Assembly: GCA_012934845.2 (NCBI GenBank) | Contig: WNNJ02002500.1 | Coordinates: 124,001 to 188,000 of the forward strand | Origin: Pomphorhynchus laevis | Taxonomy: Eukaryota; Acanthocephala; Palaeacanthocephala; Echinorhynchida; Pomphorhynchidae | Length of the DNA: 64,000 bases | Reading direction: 5' to 3' | Part shown: positions 24,050 to 32,579 of the stretch, in pieces | Layout: every line of letters starts with the position of its first letter | How positions within the stretch are numbered: the first letter of the stretch is position 1 | Program-made: the position numbers and the translations under genes | Notes under the pieces: generated by a model | Databases searched by the model: none | Seen by the model: only the letters and a program-made list of their open reading frames with translations | What the model was told of the DNA's origin: nothing

Positions 24050-24155
24050 ATTAGAAGGTCACCGGCTGACTCAATTAAGCAGGCAACGTTGCCCCGCTGC
24101 ACTGCCACACTCAGTTACTGCATGAGCCACATAAAAGAGTGCAGTTCTCCGGTTG
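24050..24155 (-). pseudogene. RU reverse-transcriptase element, distal C-terminal piece
   Basis: Read on the minus strand from 24,155: GELHSFMWLMQ, a stop, then LSVAVQRGNVACLIES. This continues in frame from the piece ending at 25,240 once the hammerhead-bearing insertion and one copy of its 13-bp duplication are discounted. SVAVQRGN is a familiar tail motif of a large invertebrate RT family. GC-rich compared with the surroundings. Confidence 0.72.
24143..24155 (+). repeat. 13-bp target-site duplication, left copy
   Basis: AGTTCTCCGGTTG, identical to 25,240-25,252. The host reading frame continues across only if one copy is removed, which confirms that this is a true duplication made on insertion. 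Confidence 0.88.
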
Positions 24156-24215
24156 ATATCAGAGCGTCAGCACCACGAAATAAATTGAACAGTGAAATTG
24201 TCGCAAATGACAAAG

Positions 24216-24299
24216 TCACCGTTTCGAGCTAGTTGGCTCTCATCAGTAGCTTGTACTCCCCACAACTGGATTGAAGTTGGGAGAAAAGCTATACGGTGA
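24216..24299 (-). ncRNA. type III hammerhead ribozyme, copy 1
   Basis: On the minus strand, 84 nt read in order: stem III strand TCACCGT, cleavage base A (triplet GUA), stem I strand TAGCTT, a long stem I extension (CTCCCAAC pairing with GTTGTGGGGAG), return strand AAGCTA, CTGATGA, stem II GAGC-CAACTA-GCTC, GAAA, and stem III return ACGGTGA sharing the last A of GAAA. All core residues are present. Predicted cleavage lies between 24,292 and 24,291. The family catalyses site-specific RNA self-cleavage by attack of a 2'-hydroxyl. Confidence 0.93.
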
Positions 24300-24584
24300 T
24301 TTGAAACAACAAAGGCTCATTGTTCCCTTGCAAAGACTGGGGTTTGCAACTGCAAATATCTACCCTTCTGCATTAAGCGCTGGAGAACCAAGCGCGTTGT
24401 GCTACAAAGATACACACCAGTTGGCTACTAGATAGTACAATATAGCACTACGATGCACTGCTGCTATGCATCACTATCAATAAATTTCCTCAAATGGAAA
24501 TACTATTGTTCGTGGAATCATTTGATATCAGGGCGTCATCACCACGAAATAAATTGAACAGTTAAATTGTCGCAAATGACAAAG

Positions 24585-24639
24585 TCACCGTTTCGAGCTA
24601 GTTGGCTCTCATCAGTAGCTTGTACTCCCCACAACCCCA
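24585..24639 (-). ncRNA. truncated hammerhead ribozyme, copy 2
   Basis: Has the CUGAUGA box, stem II, GAAA and the 3' strand of stem III. It ends inside the distal part of stem I, at the junction where the array flips orientation, so it lacks the cleavage site and cannot self-cleave alone. Confidence 0.88.
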
Positions 24640-24677
24640 GTCTTTGCAAGGGAACAATGAGCCTTTGTTGTTTCAAA

Positions 24678-24761
24678 TCACCGTATAGCTTTTCTCCCAA
24701 CTTCAATCCAGTTGTGGGGAGTACAAGCTACTGATGAGAGCCAACTAGCTCGAAACGGTGA
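24678..24761 (+). ncRNA. type III hammerhead ribozyme, copy 3
   Basis: Plus-strand 84-nt hammerhead identical in design to copy 1. Stem III TCACCGT/ACGGTGA is 7 bp, stem I base TAGCTT/AAGCTA is 6 bp, and stem II GAGC/GCTC is 4 bp with the 6-nt loop CAACTA. Cleavage is predicted after A24,685. The loop of stem II and the internal loop of stem I are placed where natural hammerheads make their tertiary contact. Confidence 0.93.
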
Positions 24762-25046
24762 CTTTGTCATTTGCGACAATTTCACTGTTCAATTTATTTC
24801 GTGGTGCTGACGCCCTGATATCAAATGATTCCACGAACAATAGTATTTCGATTTGAGGAAATTTATTGATAGTGATGCATAGCAGCAGTGCATCGTGGTG
24901 CTATATTGTAGTATCTAGTAGCCAACTGGTGTGTATCTTTGTAGCACAACGCGCTTGGTTCTCCAGCGCTTAATGCAGACGGGTAAATATTTGCAGTTGC
25001 AAACCCCAGTCTTTGCAAGGGAACAAGGAGCCTTTGTTGTTTCAAA

Positions 25047-25130
25047 TCACCGTATAGCTTTTCTCCCAACTTCAATCCAGTTGTGGGGAGTACAAGCTAC
25101 TGATGAGAGCCAACTAGCTCGAAACGGTGA
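25047..25130 (+). ncRNA. type III hammerhead ribozyme, copy 4
   Basis: Second complete plus-strand copy, 369 nt after copy 3, with the same core. Cleavage is predicted after A25,054. Cleavage here and at 24,685 would release a 369-nt RNA with 5'-hydroxyl and 2',3'-cyclic phosphate ends, suited to circularisation. Confidence 0.93.
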
Positions 25131-25239
25131 CTTTGTCATTTGCGACAATTTCACTGTTCAATTTGTTTCGTGGTGCTGACGCCCTGATATCAAATGATTC
25201 CACGAACAATAGTATTTCCATTTGAGGAAATTTATTGAT

Positions 25240-25252
25240 AGTTCTCCGGTTG
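25240..25252 (+). repeat. 13-bp target-site duplication, right copy
   Basis: AGTTCTCCGGTTG, identical to 24,143-24,155, at the right border of the hammerhead element. Confidence 0.88.
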
Positions 25253-25590
25253 TGCGCCTTAGTTTATTACCCAGCTGCTGCTGGAACGTTGTTGCTCCTG
25301 GCCCTACTGCGTCCAGCGCTTCCACAGCCACTGGCGTAAACAAGTATCAATGTTCGTCAAGGTTTCGGTATTTATCCTTCTTAAGTTATTCAGCATTATC
25401 CGCCACTGTGCCTGCTGAGGCTACAGCGTGGGCCACGTGACTGGCAGCCAACTTGTTGGGACAAGTGAAATCCCATACCAAGATTTTGCCGGTTTCCAAA
25501 GGAAATACCGTCGCTCAGTCAGGCAGCTTTCCATCTTCACGGTCAAGGCCAGTTGGCTCCAGGCGAGACGGGGTTCCAGTCTGATTAAAC
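25240..25590 (-). pseudogene. RU reverse-transcriptase element, C-terminal piece
   Basis: Minus strand: GKILVWDFTCPNKLAASHVA, then a stretch with ASAGTVADNAE and KYRNL, then YLFTPVAVEALDAVGPGATT, then FQQQLGNKLRRTTGE. This order is typical of the C-terminal domain of a widespread invertebrate RT family. Two in-frame stops show that it is dead. The invariant-looking WDFTCP acidic position may belong to a restriction-like nuclease fold (inference). It is split from its last part by the hammerhead element. It is probably a branch related to, but distinct from, the RU copy at 57.9-61.0 kb. Confidence 0.72.
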
Positions 25591-25619
25591 TGATTTAATT
25601 TTACTAGTTAAATCAGTTT
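25587..25619. repeat. 12-bp-arm hairpin
   Basis: AAACTGATTTAA and its exact inverse around a 9-bp loop, at the edge of the RU fragment where the DNA turns AT-rich again. Confidence 0.7.
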
Positions 25620-26574
25620 CTGGATTTTCTAAATTCCTAAAATTTTAATAATTTGTTCAATGATTTGTCAATCGTTGCTTTTTTTAATAAAAATTTTACG
25701 TTCCAAGGTTTTACGTATAAAAATAAATATTTGTATATTATATAATATGAAACATTTAATTATAAATGTTCAATTATCTAAATATTATTTAACAAATTAT
25801 TAGTTTTGTGTTTTAAAATTTTTCTACTATTGCAATAGTCGAAAATTACATTGGAAGGGACCATGGCAAAAGGGGAAAAATTCGTGAAATAAAAATTTTT
25901 CCTCGAAGGATACAAGCCATAAACAAAAATATATACTATCGAATTTATCTCTAGACATTCTTTAATATTTAAAGAGTTACTATTCAAGCGTTGTTAATAA
26001 GTCCTCACTTTTACGTTTGAAAAGAACAATCTTAATATTTAAACACCAAATATTTATTTAATGAGTAGCTACAAATTTGTTGAAATTTATTCGATATAAT
26101 GTATGAATTGTGATAATTATTATATTTAACAATGTATCGCTACAACTTGTAAATCAAATTATATGATATGTGACTAAGTAGTAAATAAATAATTTCATCA
26201 AACATGAAACATTTTAAATAAAAAATAAACTTAATTCTAAAATATAAATTTAATTCATAATAAATCATTTAACTATAATATATTTAATATATTCTAATAT
26301 TAAAAATGCATGTATAAACACAATTATACATGATATTAATTTGACTGTTTATTGAAAAATTAAAAAGTCGGTAAAAATAACAGTAATGGCATGTCATCTG
26401 TTTGACATAAAATTCTGATTGTATTTTGAAATTACCTTGTTGTATTTCCGATAACCAAATTACAAAGATCAAACATCATTCAACTGTATACACTCTGATA
26501 TGCAACATTTCTGTACTCTTATACAACCTATTTTTATCGTTAATATTTATACACACTTTTAGTTGATAATTGAT
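25620..26574. other. AT-rich DNA, no gene seen
   Basis: No protein-like ORF. The one at 25,778-25,987 (minus) has A/T-driven composition. Confidence 0.5.
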
Positions 26575-26694
26575 ATGTGGCTTTTAGAATATATTATTTT
26601 TATACTTGCCTGTCCATTTCTCCTCTGCTTTATTTATCGCGTGTATGTTGATGACAGAAATGATCAAGGAAATCCTATCTATAAAATTTTGAAG
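26575..26694 (+). CDS. possible first coding exon with a membrane anchor
   Basis: ATG at 26,575 opens 40 codons: MWLLEYIIFILACPFLLCFI is a hydrophobic segment of about 20 residues, then YRVYVDDRNDQGNPIYKILK. A strong donor follows directly (AAG then GTACAA). Signal-anchor then charged residues is the layout of many first exons of ER or membrane enzymes. I cannot name the family, and the next exon is not visible downstream. The frame stays open past the donor to 26,763, so a short intronless ORF is possible but less likely. Confidence 0.4.
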
Positions 26695-27540
26695 GTACAA
26701 GAACATAAAGAAAGGAGACATGACCTAGAGATATTATGTGTGAAGGATATGTGTTTAATATGATTGGATGTGTGGAATGAATAAAACTATGGCAGACTAC
26801 TTAATATTTTCGACAGCGTTGCTCGAAATACAATTAGACAAATTATGATATATTAAAGCACCGTATACTTTATAACACATTAGTTAAGGATTGGAATTAA
26901 TACAAATTGAAAACAAAATAGATCAAATTAGTCTATAGAAGAAGTATAATATGAACATACGGTCTACTTGTAGATACAATTCTAATTAGAGACTAATAGA
27001 TGATGAACTCTGTATTATTCCAGCAATTTTTTCACACGTGGGAAGTTGCTACTCTCTTGTAATATAGGTATATATACCTCTATATACCTTATTTTGAGGA
27101 AACAGCAACTAGTTGTTTCTTCGTTTTTGATATCAAAGCATTAGATTAATGTCTGAAATTTTTGCTTATTATAAAAGGGCTACAGTATTTTGATGTAAAA
27201 TATATAATCGTCAATACAAGAAAGTTTTATCAGTAGCAAACTTCTATAAAATTTGCAAAGATTATATTATTTAAAAAACTACTGACAAAAGGTTTTTTAT
27301 ATGCAATAGCATGTATCAATATTGAAAATTATATTGGTTTGTGATAATGTCATTAAAATCTTGGCATTTTTAATAATTAAAAGAAATGTGATATTTTCAT
27401 CATAATCTAGGATATGTTAAAAAATCTTAAAAGTTCAATCCAGTATAAATCAATTACAATACGTACAGCTATATGAGGCTTATCAGTTTAGGCTAAAAAG
27501 CAAATATAACTAGAATAACTTTGAATAACATGGATTATAA
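26695..27540. other. AT-rich DNA, no gene seen
   Basis: Contains a short TATATACCT duplication near 27,070-27,090. Nothing else. Confidence 0.45.
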
Positions 27541-28059
27541 AGTCAACGCTTTACCAATGAGATAGTGTGGAAAGTATTGCATATTAAGGTAATTAACAGA
27601 TACATGTAGAACATTTTATAAACTTTAGATCGATACAAAGATCCTTAAAAAGCTAGTTTATTCCAAAATTAAAATTAGTTCAATAGATATAATGATAAGT
27701 AAAAAAGCTGAAATGAATGACAATTTTAAATATTGATTTGATACAAATCAATCTGTGTCCACAAATTGAAAAATAATTTAGTCAAAATAATTTAGTCAAT
27801 AATTTAGTCAAAATAATAAAGTCAACGCTTTACCAAATGAGATAGTGTGGAAAGTATTGCATATTAAGGTAATTAACAGATACATGTAGAACATTTTATA
27901 AACTTTAGATCGATACAAAGATCCTTAAAAAGCTAGTTTATTCCAAAATTAAAATTAGTTCAATAGAGATAATGATAAGTAAAAAAGCTGAAATGAATGA
28001 CAATTTTAAATATTGATTTGATACAAATCAATCTGTGCCCACAAATTGAAAAATAATTT
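27541..28059 (+). repeat. tandem duplication, two units 279 bp apart
   Basis: Units of about 240 bp starting AGTCAACGCTTTACC at 27,541 and 27,820 are nearly identical (one-base differences such as GTGTCC against GTGCCC). Between them AATTTAGTCAAAATAAT-type words repeat, which suggests slippage. The high identity means the duplication is recent. Confidence 0.9.
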
Positions 28060-28106
28060 AAAATTAATAATTTAAAATTAAATTTTTTATTAAAAAAATT
28101 TTATAT

Positions 28107-28138
28107 TTTCTATATCAACAGAACAGTTGATATAGAAA
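28107..28138. repeat. 13-bp-arm palindrome
   Basis: TTTCTATATCAAC and its inverse around AGAACA, directly before a copy of the dispersed motif. Confidence 0.7.
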
Positions 28139-28144
28139 TGCTAA

Positions 28145-28173
28145 AGATCAGATAACTGAGTCTACGTTCTTTA
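28145..28173 (-). repeat. dispersed motif, copy 5
   Basis: Minus strand reads AACGTAGACTCAGTTATCTG then ATCT. It sits about 70 bp beyond the 3' end of a PLE fragment, as also at 41,381. Confidence 0.6.
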
Positions 28174-28239
28174 TACTATAAATCAAAAATTAAAATAAAT
28201 AATAATAAAAATATAAGATTTTATTCAATTTGCATTTAT

Positions 28240-28745
28240 AAGAAGATAAAATTTAAAATTGAAATTTAAAATAAAAGTCAATTTTTATAAATGGACTAAC
28301 AAATAACAGACGATGTATAAGAATAAGAAATATAAATCAATAAGAGGAACTGCTATGTTATCAGGTTTCTACCCTATGCATCAACTAAACATAGCAGAGG
28401 GCCAAATACGTGTTAAAGACGTATTTCCTCTGCATAAATTTGATTATCTAGTATTTTGTTCTAATACAAAGTATATTATTTATTATCCATAAAAAATTTT
28501 CGCTAATGATTTTAAATTTATTTTTAATATTATTTTGTTGATTTATGTATTTTACTATTTTCTGTTTGATAATTTATAGTAACCTAGTTTAAATCATGCA
28601 TCTATTAAATGATTTAAATGATTTTGAAGAAAGCCAATATCATTACATATTGTTGTAATTCTTAAAATTTCATTATTTAATGAATTATATCTTATATTAT
28701 ATGGTATGCATGAATGCTCATGCAAATTAAATTTTCCAATTAAAG
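28240..28745 (-). mobile_element. Penelope-like element 3' end, copy a
   Basis: Minus strand carries the RT thumb segment (words such as MHEHSC, and NDLNDLI-like text in decayed form), then the 3' non-coding region, ending near AAAATTGACTTTTATTTTA. It aligns with 40,738-41,310, where the thumb is open. A stem CTGCTATGTT/AACATAGCAG at 28,350-28,397 is shared by the copies. Heavily 5'-truncated. Confidence 0.7.
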
Positions 28746-28804
28746 GTAGAATTAAAAGGCAGTTCTTATTGAAAGGTACTATTAGCCCAATTATAGCTGA
28801 CTAA

Positions 28805-28910
28805 TAATGGATTTAAATCATTTAAATGATTTTGCAGTAAACCAATATCATTTCATATTATGACTTTTCTTAAAATTTCATTAGTTCAATATTATATTTA
28901 AACTAAAAAG
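28805..28910 (-). mobile_element. small Penelope-like element fragment (thumb region)
   Basis: About 100 bp matching the thumb-coding part of the other PLE copies (ATTTAAATCATTTAAATGAT, and AAACCAATATCATTTCATAT). Confidence 0.55.
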
Positions 28911-29439
28911 TCAAGAAACACGTGTAGTAGCTTTATTGCTCATTTTAGTTTACATGGCTTTTTTTAACACATGACCGCTTTAAACTAATTCAGAAAACGA
29001 TTGAAATGCTAATTGGCATGTTGTGTGTTCTCATCGATAAATAGATTGTAATTCATTGGAAATTTCCGCATCTGTCATTGAGGTGAACTCTGTACGATTC
29101 CTTTGGTTTAAATAGTTATTGATGAATATGTTCTTATCAGAAAGCAATAGCACACGTCAAAATAAAATTACTTAATGCAGTTGTTATTTACGAATAGATT
29201 AATTAATTCATTTCGAATTACAGCTTGGGACAAATTCTATAATAAATAAAGCAAGTAAAGGCAAATTACGTTACATTCTTTAAATTGTAAAAATGAAGAA
29301 TTTTCCAAGAAAGAATCCATTAAACCCGATGTCAATTGTGCATAATTATAGAGGAGGAATTTGACTTTCATAGCTCAAAATAATAACAGTCGTATATAAA
29401 ATTTCATATGATTTACATCATGTAAAAATTTGAAATTGA
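28911..29439. other. AT-rich DNA, no gene seen
   Basis: Nothing recognised. Confidence 0.45.
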
Positions 29440-29640
29440 AATTTAAAATAAAAATAAATTTTTATGAATTGACTAATAAATAACATTAATAAGATTTAAT
29501 ATTTTAATTTAAAATAATAATCAACATTTTTGAATTGTCTAATAAATAACATACAATCTATCAGAATAACTATTAGAGGGCATCACGATGAACTGCTATG
29601 CTATTAGGTTTCGGCTCCTATTTCTCGACAAACATACCAA
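29440..29640 (-). mobile_element. Penelope-like element 3' non-coding fragment, copy b
   Basis: Carries the PLE tail word TGAATTGACTAATAAATAAC, and a second partial tail TTGAATTGTCTAATAAATAA 70 bp later. The hairpin region follows at 29,593-29,636 with GGTTTCGGCTCC (the minus strand reads GCCGAAACC, closest to a hammerhead GAAA box among the copies). Confidence 0.6.
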
Positions 29641-29928
29641 CGAGATAAAATTAATAAATGTGTGCAAAGGTGTTAAGGTTTAAAATTAGTGTACACTGAT
29701 TTAAGTTTCCATAATTTCAACATATAGGTTGATGTTGGAATGCTGGTATATAAACCAAAGAGGTAAAACTAATAAACGTGTACAAAGGTTAACTTTATTT
29801 ATGATAGAAATATACGTATTTGTTAGACATAGGAAACCCTACTAAGCCCATTGCACTGTTCATGTATTCTCTACCCCAAGTTGATCAAGCTAAGGAACGT
29901 GGTCTTTAAGGCCACATTTATGGCATAT

Positions 29929-29953
29929 GGAATGCCATGTTACATGGCATTCC
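29929..29953. repeat. 11-bp perfect hairpin
   Basis: GGAATGCCATG and its inverse around TTA. Unrelated to any ORF seen. Confidence 0.7.
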
Positions 29954-30086
29954 TTTAAATCTCTTTTCGGTGGGATGGGATGAAACACTACCACAAAATT
30001 GTTTCTACAATTTTCTCTAAATTAAAAATGATCAACTAGAGTACAATTAATGCATGGGAATATAACCCTATAAAGCCACATTTCAG

Positions 30087-30338
30087 ATGGAAAAATCAGG
30101 TTTTTCAGTTTGTGCTCGATTGACTTGCCCGGATGCGAAGTATTGCAAATTTAATGTAAACCTAGAAGAACACACTCTACATATTAAAATAGCAGGTTTC
30201 TCGGTGTTCTGTTTGATTAACGTGTATCCAAATAGGAGTTATTTCTTTACTGCGAACCCTTATGACTATATCAGACTTATGTTGCATCTGCGTCAAACAC
30301 CCGGACCAGCTGCAAACCAGCAAGACAAGCAGTCTTAA
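30087..30338 (+). CDS. small ORF or terminal exon, unknown protein (83 codons)
   Basis: ATG at 30,087 follows CACATTTCAG, a fair splice acceptor. The product begins MEKSGFSVCARLTCPDAKYC, then KFNVNLEEHTLHIKIAGFSV, then FCLINVYPNRSYFFTANPYD, and ends LRQTPGPAANQQDKQS. Four cysteines and balanced composition make it more protein-like than neighbouring AT-rich ORFs. No family recognised. No nearby partner gene. A chance ORF remains possible. Confidence 0.35.
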   Translation: MEKSGFSVCARLTCPDAKYCKFNVNLEEHTLHIKIAGFSVFCLINVYPNRSYFFTANPYDYIRLMLHLRQTPGPAANQQDKQS

Positions 30339-30859
30339 CTATTGATAAAATCTTCACTTTAGTGTACACAAACTTTAAAAGTAAAAGGCAAACATTTTTA
30401 ACTTAATTTTGATGATACTTATGGTTTTTGACTGTCTGTCTTCTATACAGAGTACGGATATGAGTACTTAATGCACTTAATTAGACCACAGCAAACACAC
30501 AATCTCGGTATAGCAAACAAAAATAATGATTGAAACATGCAACAAAATAAAATGGGTTTTAGGTATTCCGGTTCGAAACCACGTGTTGATTATATATGTT
30601 CTAATAATTAGTAAATTGAGTTGCTAGTGTATTTCGTCCATCCATAATGCACCAGCTATCAATCAATGTCTTTATGGACTAAAACAATGTATATATGGCG
30701 TGAATGTTTTTTCATATAAAACAATTAAGCGATAATCTTTATCGTTGAAACTGTCACGCTTTGTTTGTACAAAAGAATAATATTTTCTCATATAGAATTA
30801 GTATTATTAAATTTCCCAAGTGAATAAATAACAACAAAATTATTTTATATAACAATAAA
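30339..30859. other. AT-rich DNA, no gene seen
   Basis: Nothing recognised. Confidence 0.45.
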
Positions 30860-31475
30860 ATTTAAAATTTAAATTTAAAATCAAAGTCAATTTTTATGAA
30901 TTGACTAATATGATGACCTCTAATTCATAATAAGAATTAGAGGTCATTAGGAGCAAGAGGAACTTGCATTTTAGCAGGTTTAGGCATCTATTCATCGACC
31001 CAACATAGCAGCAGGGCCAAACACGTGATAATGAGGTATTTCATCTGATGAAATTTGATTATATAGTATCTTTCTTCTATGATGATGATTCCCAACTGGA
31101 ATAGAAAATTCAATAAATTTTCTACCTCATGCGAGGCGTCTTGCCATTTCAATTTTGATCATCCAGTATCTTATTCTAATACAAAGTATTATATTTATTA
31201 TCTTAGTATTATATTTATTTTCCGCTAATGATTTTAAATTTATTTTTTATATTATTGTGTTGATATATATATTTTACTATTTCTTGTTTGATTATATTTT
31301 TATAGTAATCTAGTTTAAAATATGTATCTATTAAATTATTTAAATGATTTTGAAGAACACCAATATCGTTACAAATTGTTGCAATTCTTAAATTTCATTA
31401 TTTAATGTATTATTAAAGATTACTGATTATATTTTATATTATATGATATGCATGAATGCTCATGCAAATGCTCAC
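30860..31475 (-). mobile_element. Penelope-like element 3' end, copy c
   Basis: Minus-strand PLE thumb plus 3' region, parallel to copies at 28.2 and 40.7 kb. It contains the shared stem at about 30,963-31,011 and a perfect 14-bp-arm hairpin (ATGACCTCTAATTC and inverse) at 30,913-30,947 near the 3' tip. JL copy 3 starts directly after its left-truncated coding end. Confidence 0.7.
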
Positions 31476-31498
31476 GAGTAAATTTAGCATGTCGGAGC

Positions 31499-32545
31499 GT
31501 TCAAAGAACTCAATGAAAACTAATTTTCCTGTTAATGCAATAAATGAGATTAGTAGAGATTTAGCTTCTCTTGAATATATTCCGGAGTGAGAACTTCCCC
31601 GGTACTAATCATGGCAACAATAAAGATAAATAATATTCTAACATTCATTTCAGAAGAAGATATATCAGCCCTATAAAGTGATTACACAATCTCTAACGTT
31701 CGCTTTATAATTTGAGCACAATTTATAATTGCGTCCAAACCAATAATGGTAACAATAAAAATAAATAATATGCCAACATTCCTTTCAGAAGAAGATACAT
31801 CAGCCCTACAAAGTGATTACAAAATCTCCAACGTTCGATTTATAAAAGGAATTAAAGGCTTCCACATTCCCGTGGCGTTCTGCAATGCTCCGATGGATGA
31901 AGCTCTAAAACTGTCAATTTCGACATGCAATCTTTTTATGGGGTAATGAGATTTTCAATCATTGAAACAGACTCACTAACGTACACTCACTGCAACAATT
32001 GCCATCAATGGGGGCATTGGTCTGCGGCGTGTGTGGTACAACTGCTATACATCCTGAGAAGTGTGAAGGTAAGCCATTTTGCGCAAACTGCGGTGGTGAG
32101 CACCCCGCATGATCAAAAAGTGTAAAATCTTTAATGCATACTAAAAGAGACACAGGAGTGTGACAGCAAAACCGACTAGCTTCGTGGAAGCTGTCTCGTC
32201 TAACAAGACGACAGGATGCTGGATACGGAAATTCTGAAACTTCTTGAAATGCAGCATCAGGCATCAATGATCCACTTTGAAAAATTGGTCCAAAAATTGG
32301 TAGGTCAATTAGCAGAATCTTTCCGTTCTCCTCTTACTGGGAAGACTAACAATATTAAGAAGCCACCAAAATCTAAGAAACGAAACGGGTCAGCGCTGAG
32401 CATAGCCGCTCTGAAGCTTGCCCGGAAGGATTCGATCTGGGCTATGGATAACGAGATAAATGAAGATATCGCTCGTGGGCAAGCGACTCCATTTGTCGTG
32501 ACGGGAAGCGGTAAAGGCGACCTTTCCGCCTCTAGTTGCGACTAG
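31499..32545 (+). pseudogene. JL copy 3 ORF1 with an internal 135-bp duplication
   Basis: N-terminus MSERSKNSMKTNFPVNAINE. A segment coding ATIKINNILTFISEEDIS is present twice, at 31,611 and at 31,746, 135 bp apart. The first copy is interrupted. The second continues as a pre-C2HC-type domain (FIKGIKGFHIPVAFC) and a knuckle CNNCHQWGHWSAAC near 32,000, then a Lys-rich tail (KPPKSKKRN) to 32,545. Frames slip near the knuckle. The role would be RNA binding. Confidence 0.82.
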
Positions 32546-32579
32546 GTTGATGGCGTCCCACTTCGGTAACACTTAAGCA

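Larger units (their letters stand above)
24156..25239. mobile_element. hammerhead-ribozyme element (retrozyme-like), 369-bp monomers in divergent arrays
   Basis: A 1,084-bp insertion flanked by a 13-bp duplication. It consists of a 369-bp repeat unit. From 24,639 leftward the units run on the minus strand (about 1.3 units). From 24,640 rightward they run on the plus strand (about 1.6 units). The period is seen directly: hammerhead cores start at 24,216 and 24,585 on one side and at 24,678 and 25,047 on the other, both 369 apart. Each full unit holds one type III hammerhead ribozyme and a second hairpin (TTTCGTGG pairing with CCACGAA). No protein is encoded, so the element must borrow a reverse transcriptase. 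Retrozymes are known families of this kind, in which tandem monomers are transcribed, self-cleave and circularise. The inverted arrangement is unusual and could come from two insertions or from template switching. It is inserted in an RU element remnant. Confidence 0.85.

Noticed and set aside
24863-25440. Short ORFs on both strands within the hammerhead element and its right flank
   Set aside because: Inside the element they are chance frames through ribozyme sequence. In the flank the real frame is the minus-strand RU C-terminus.
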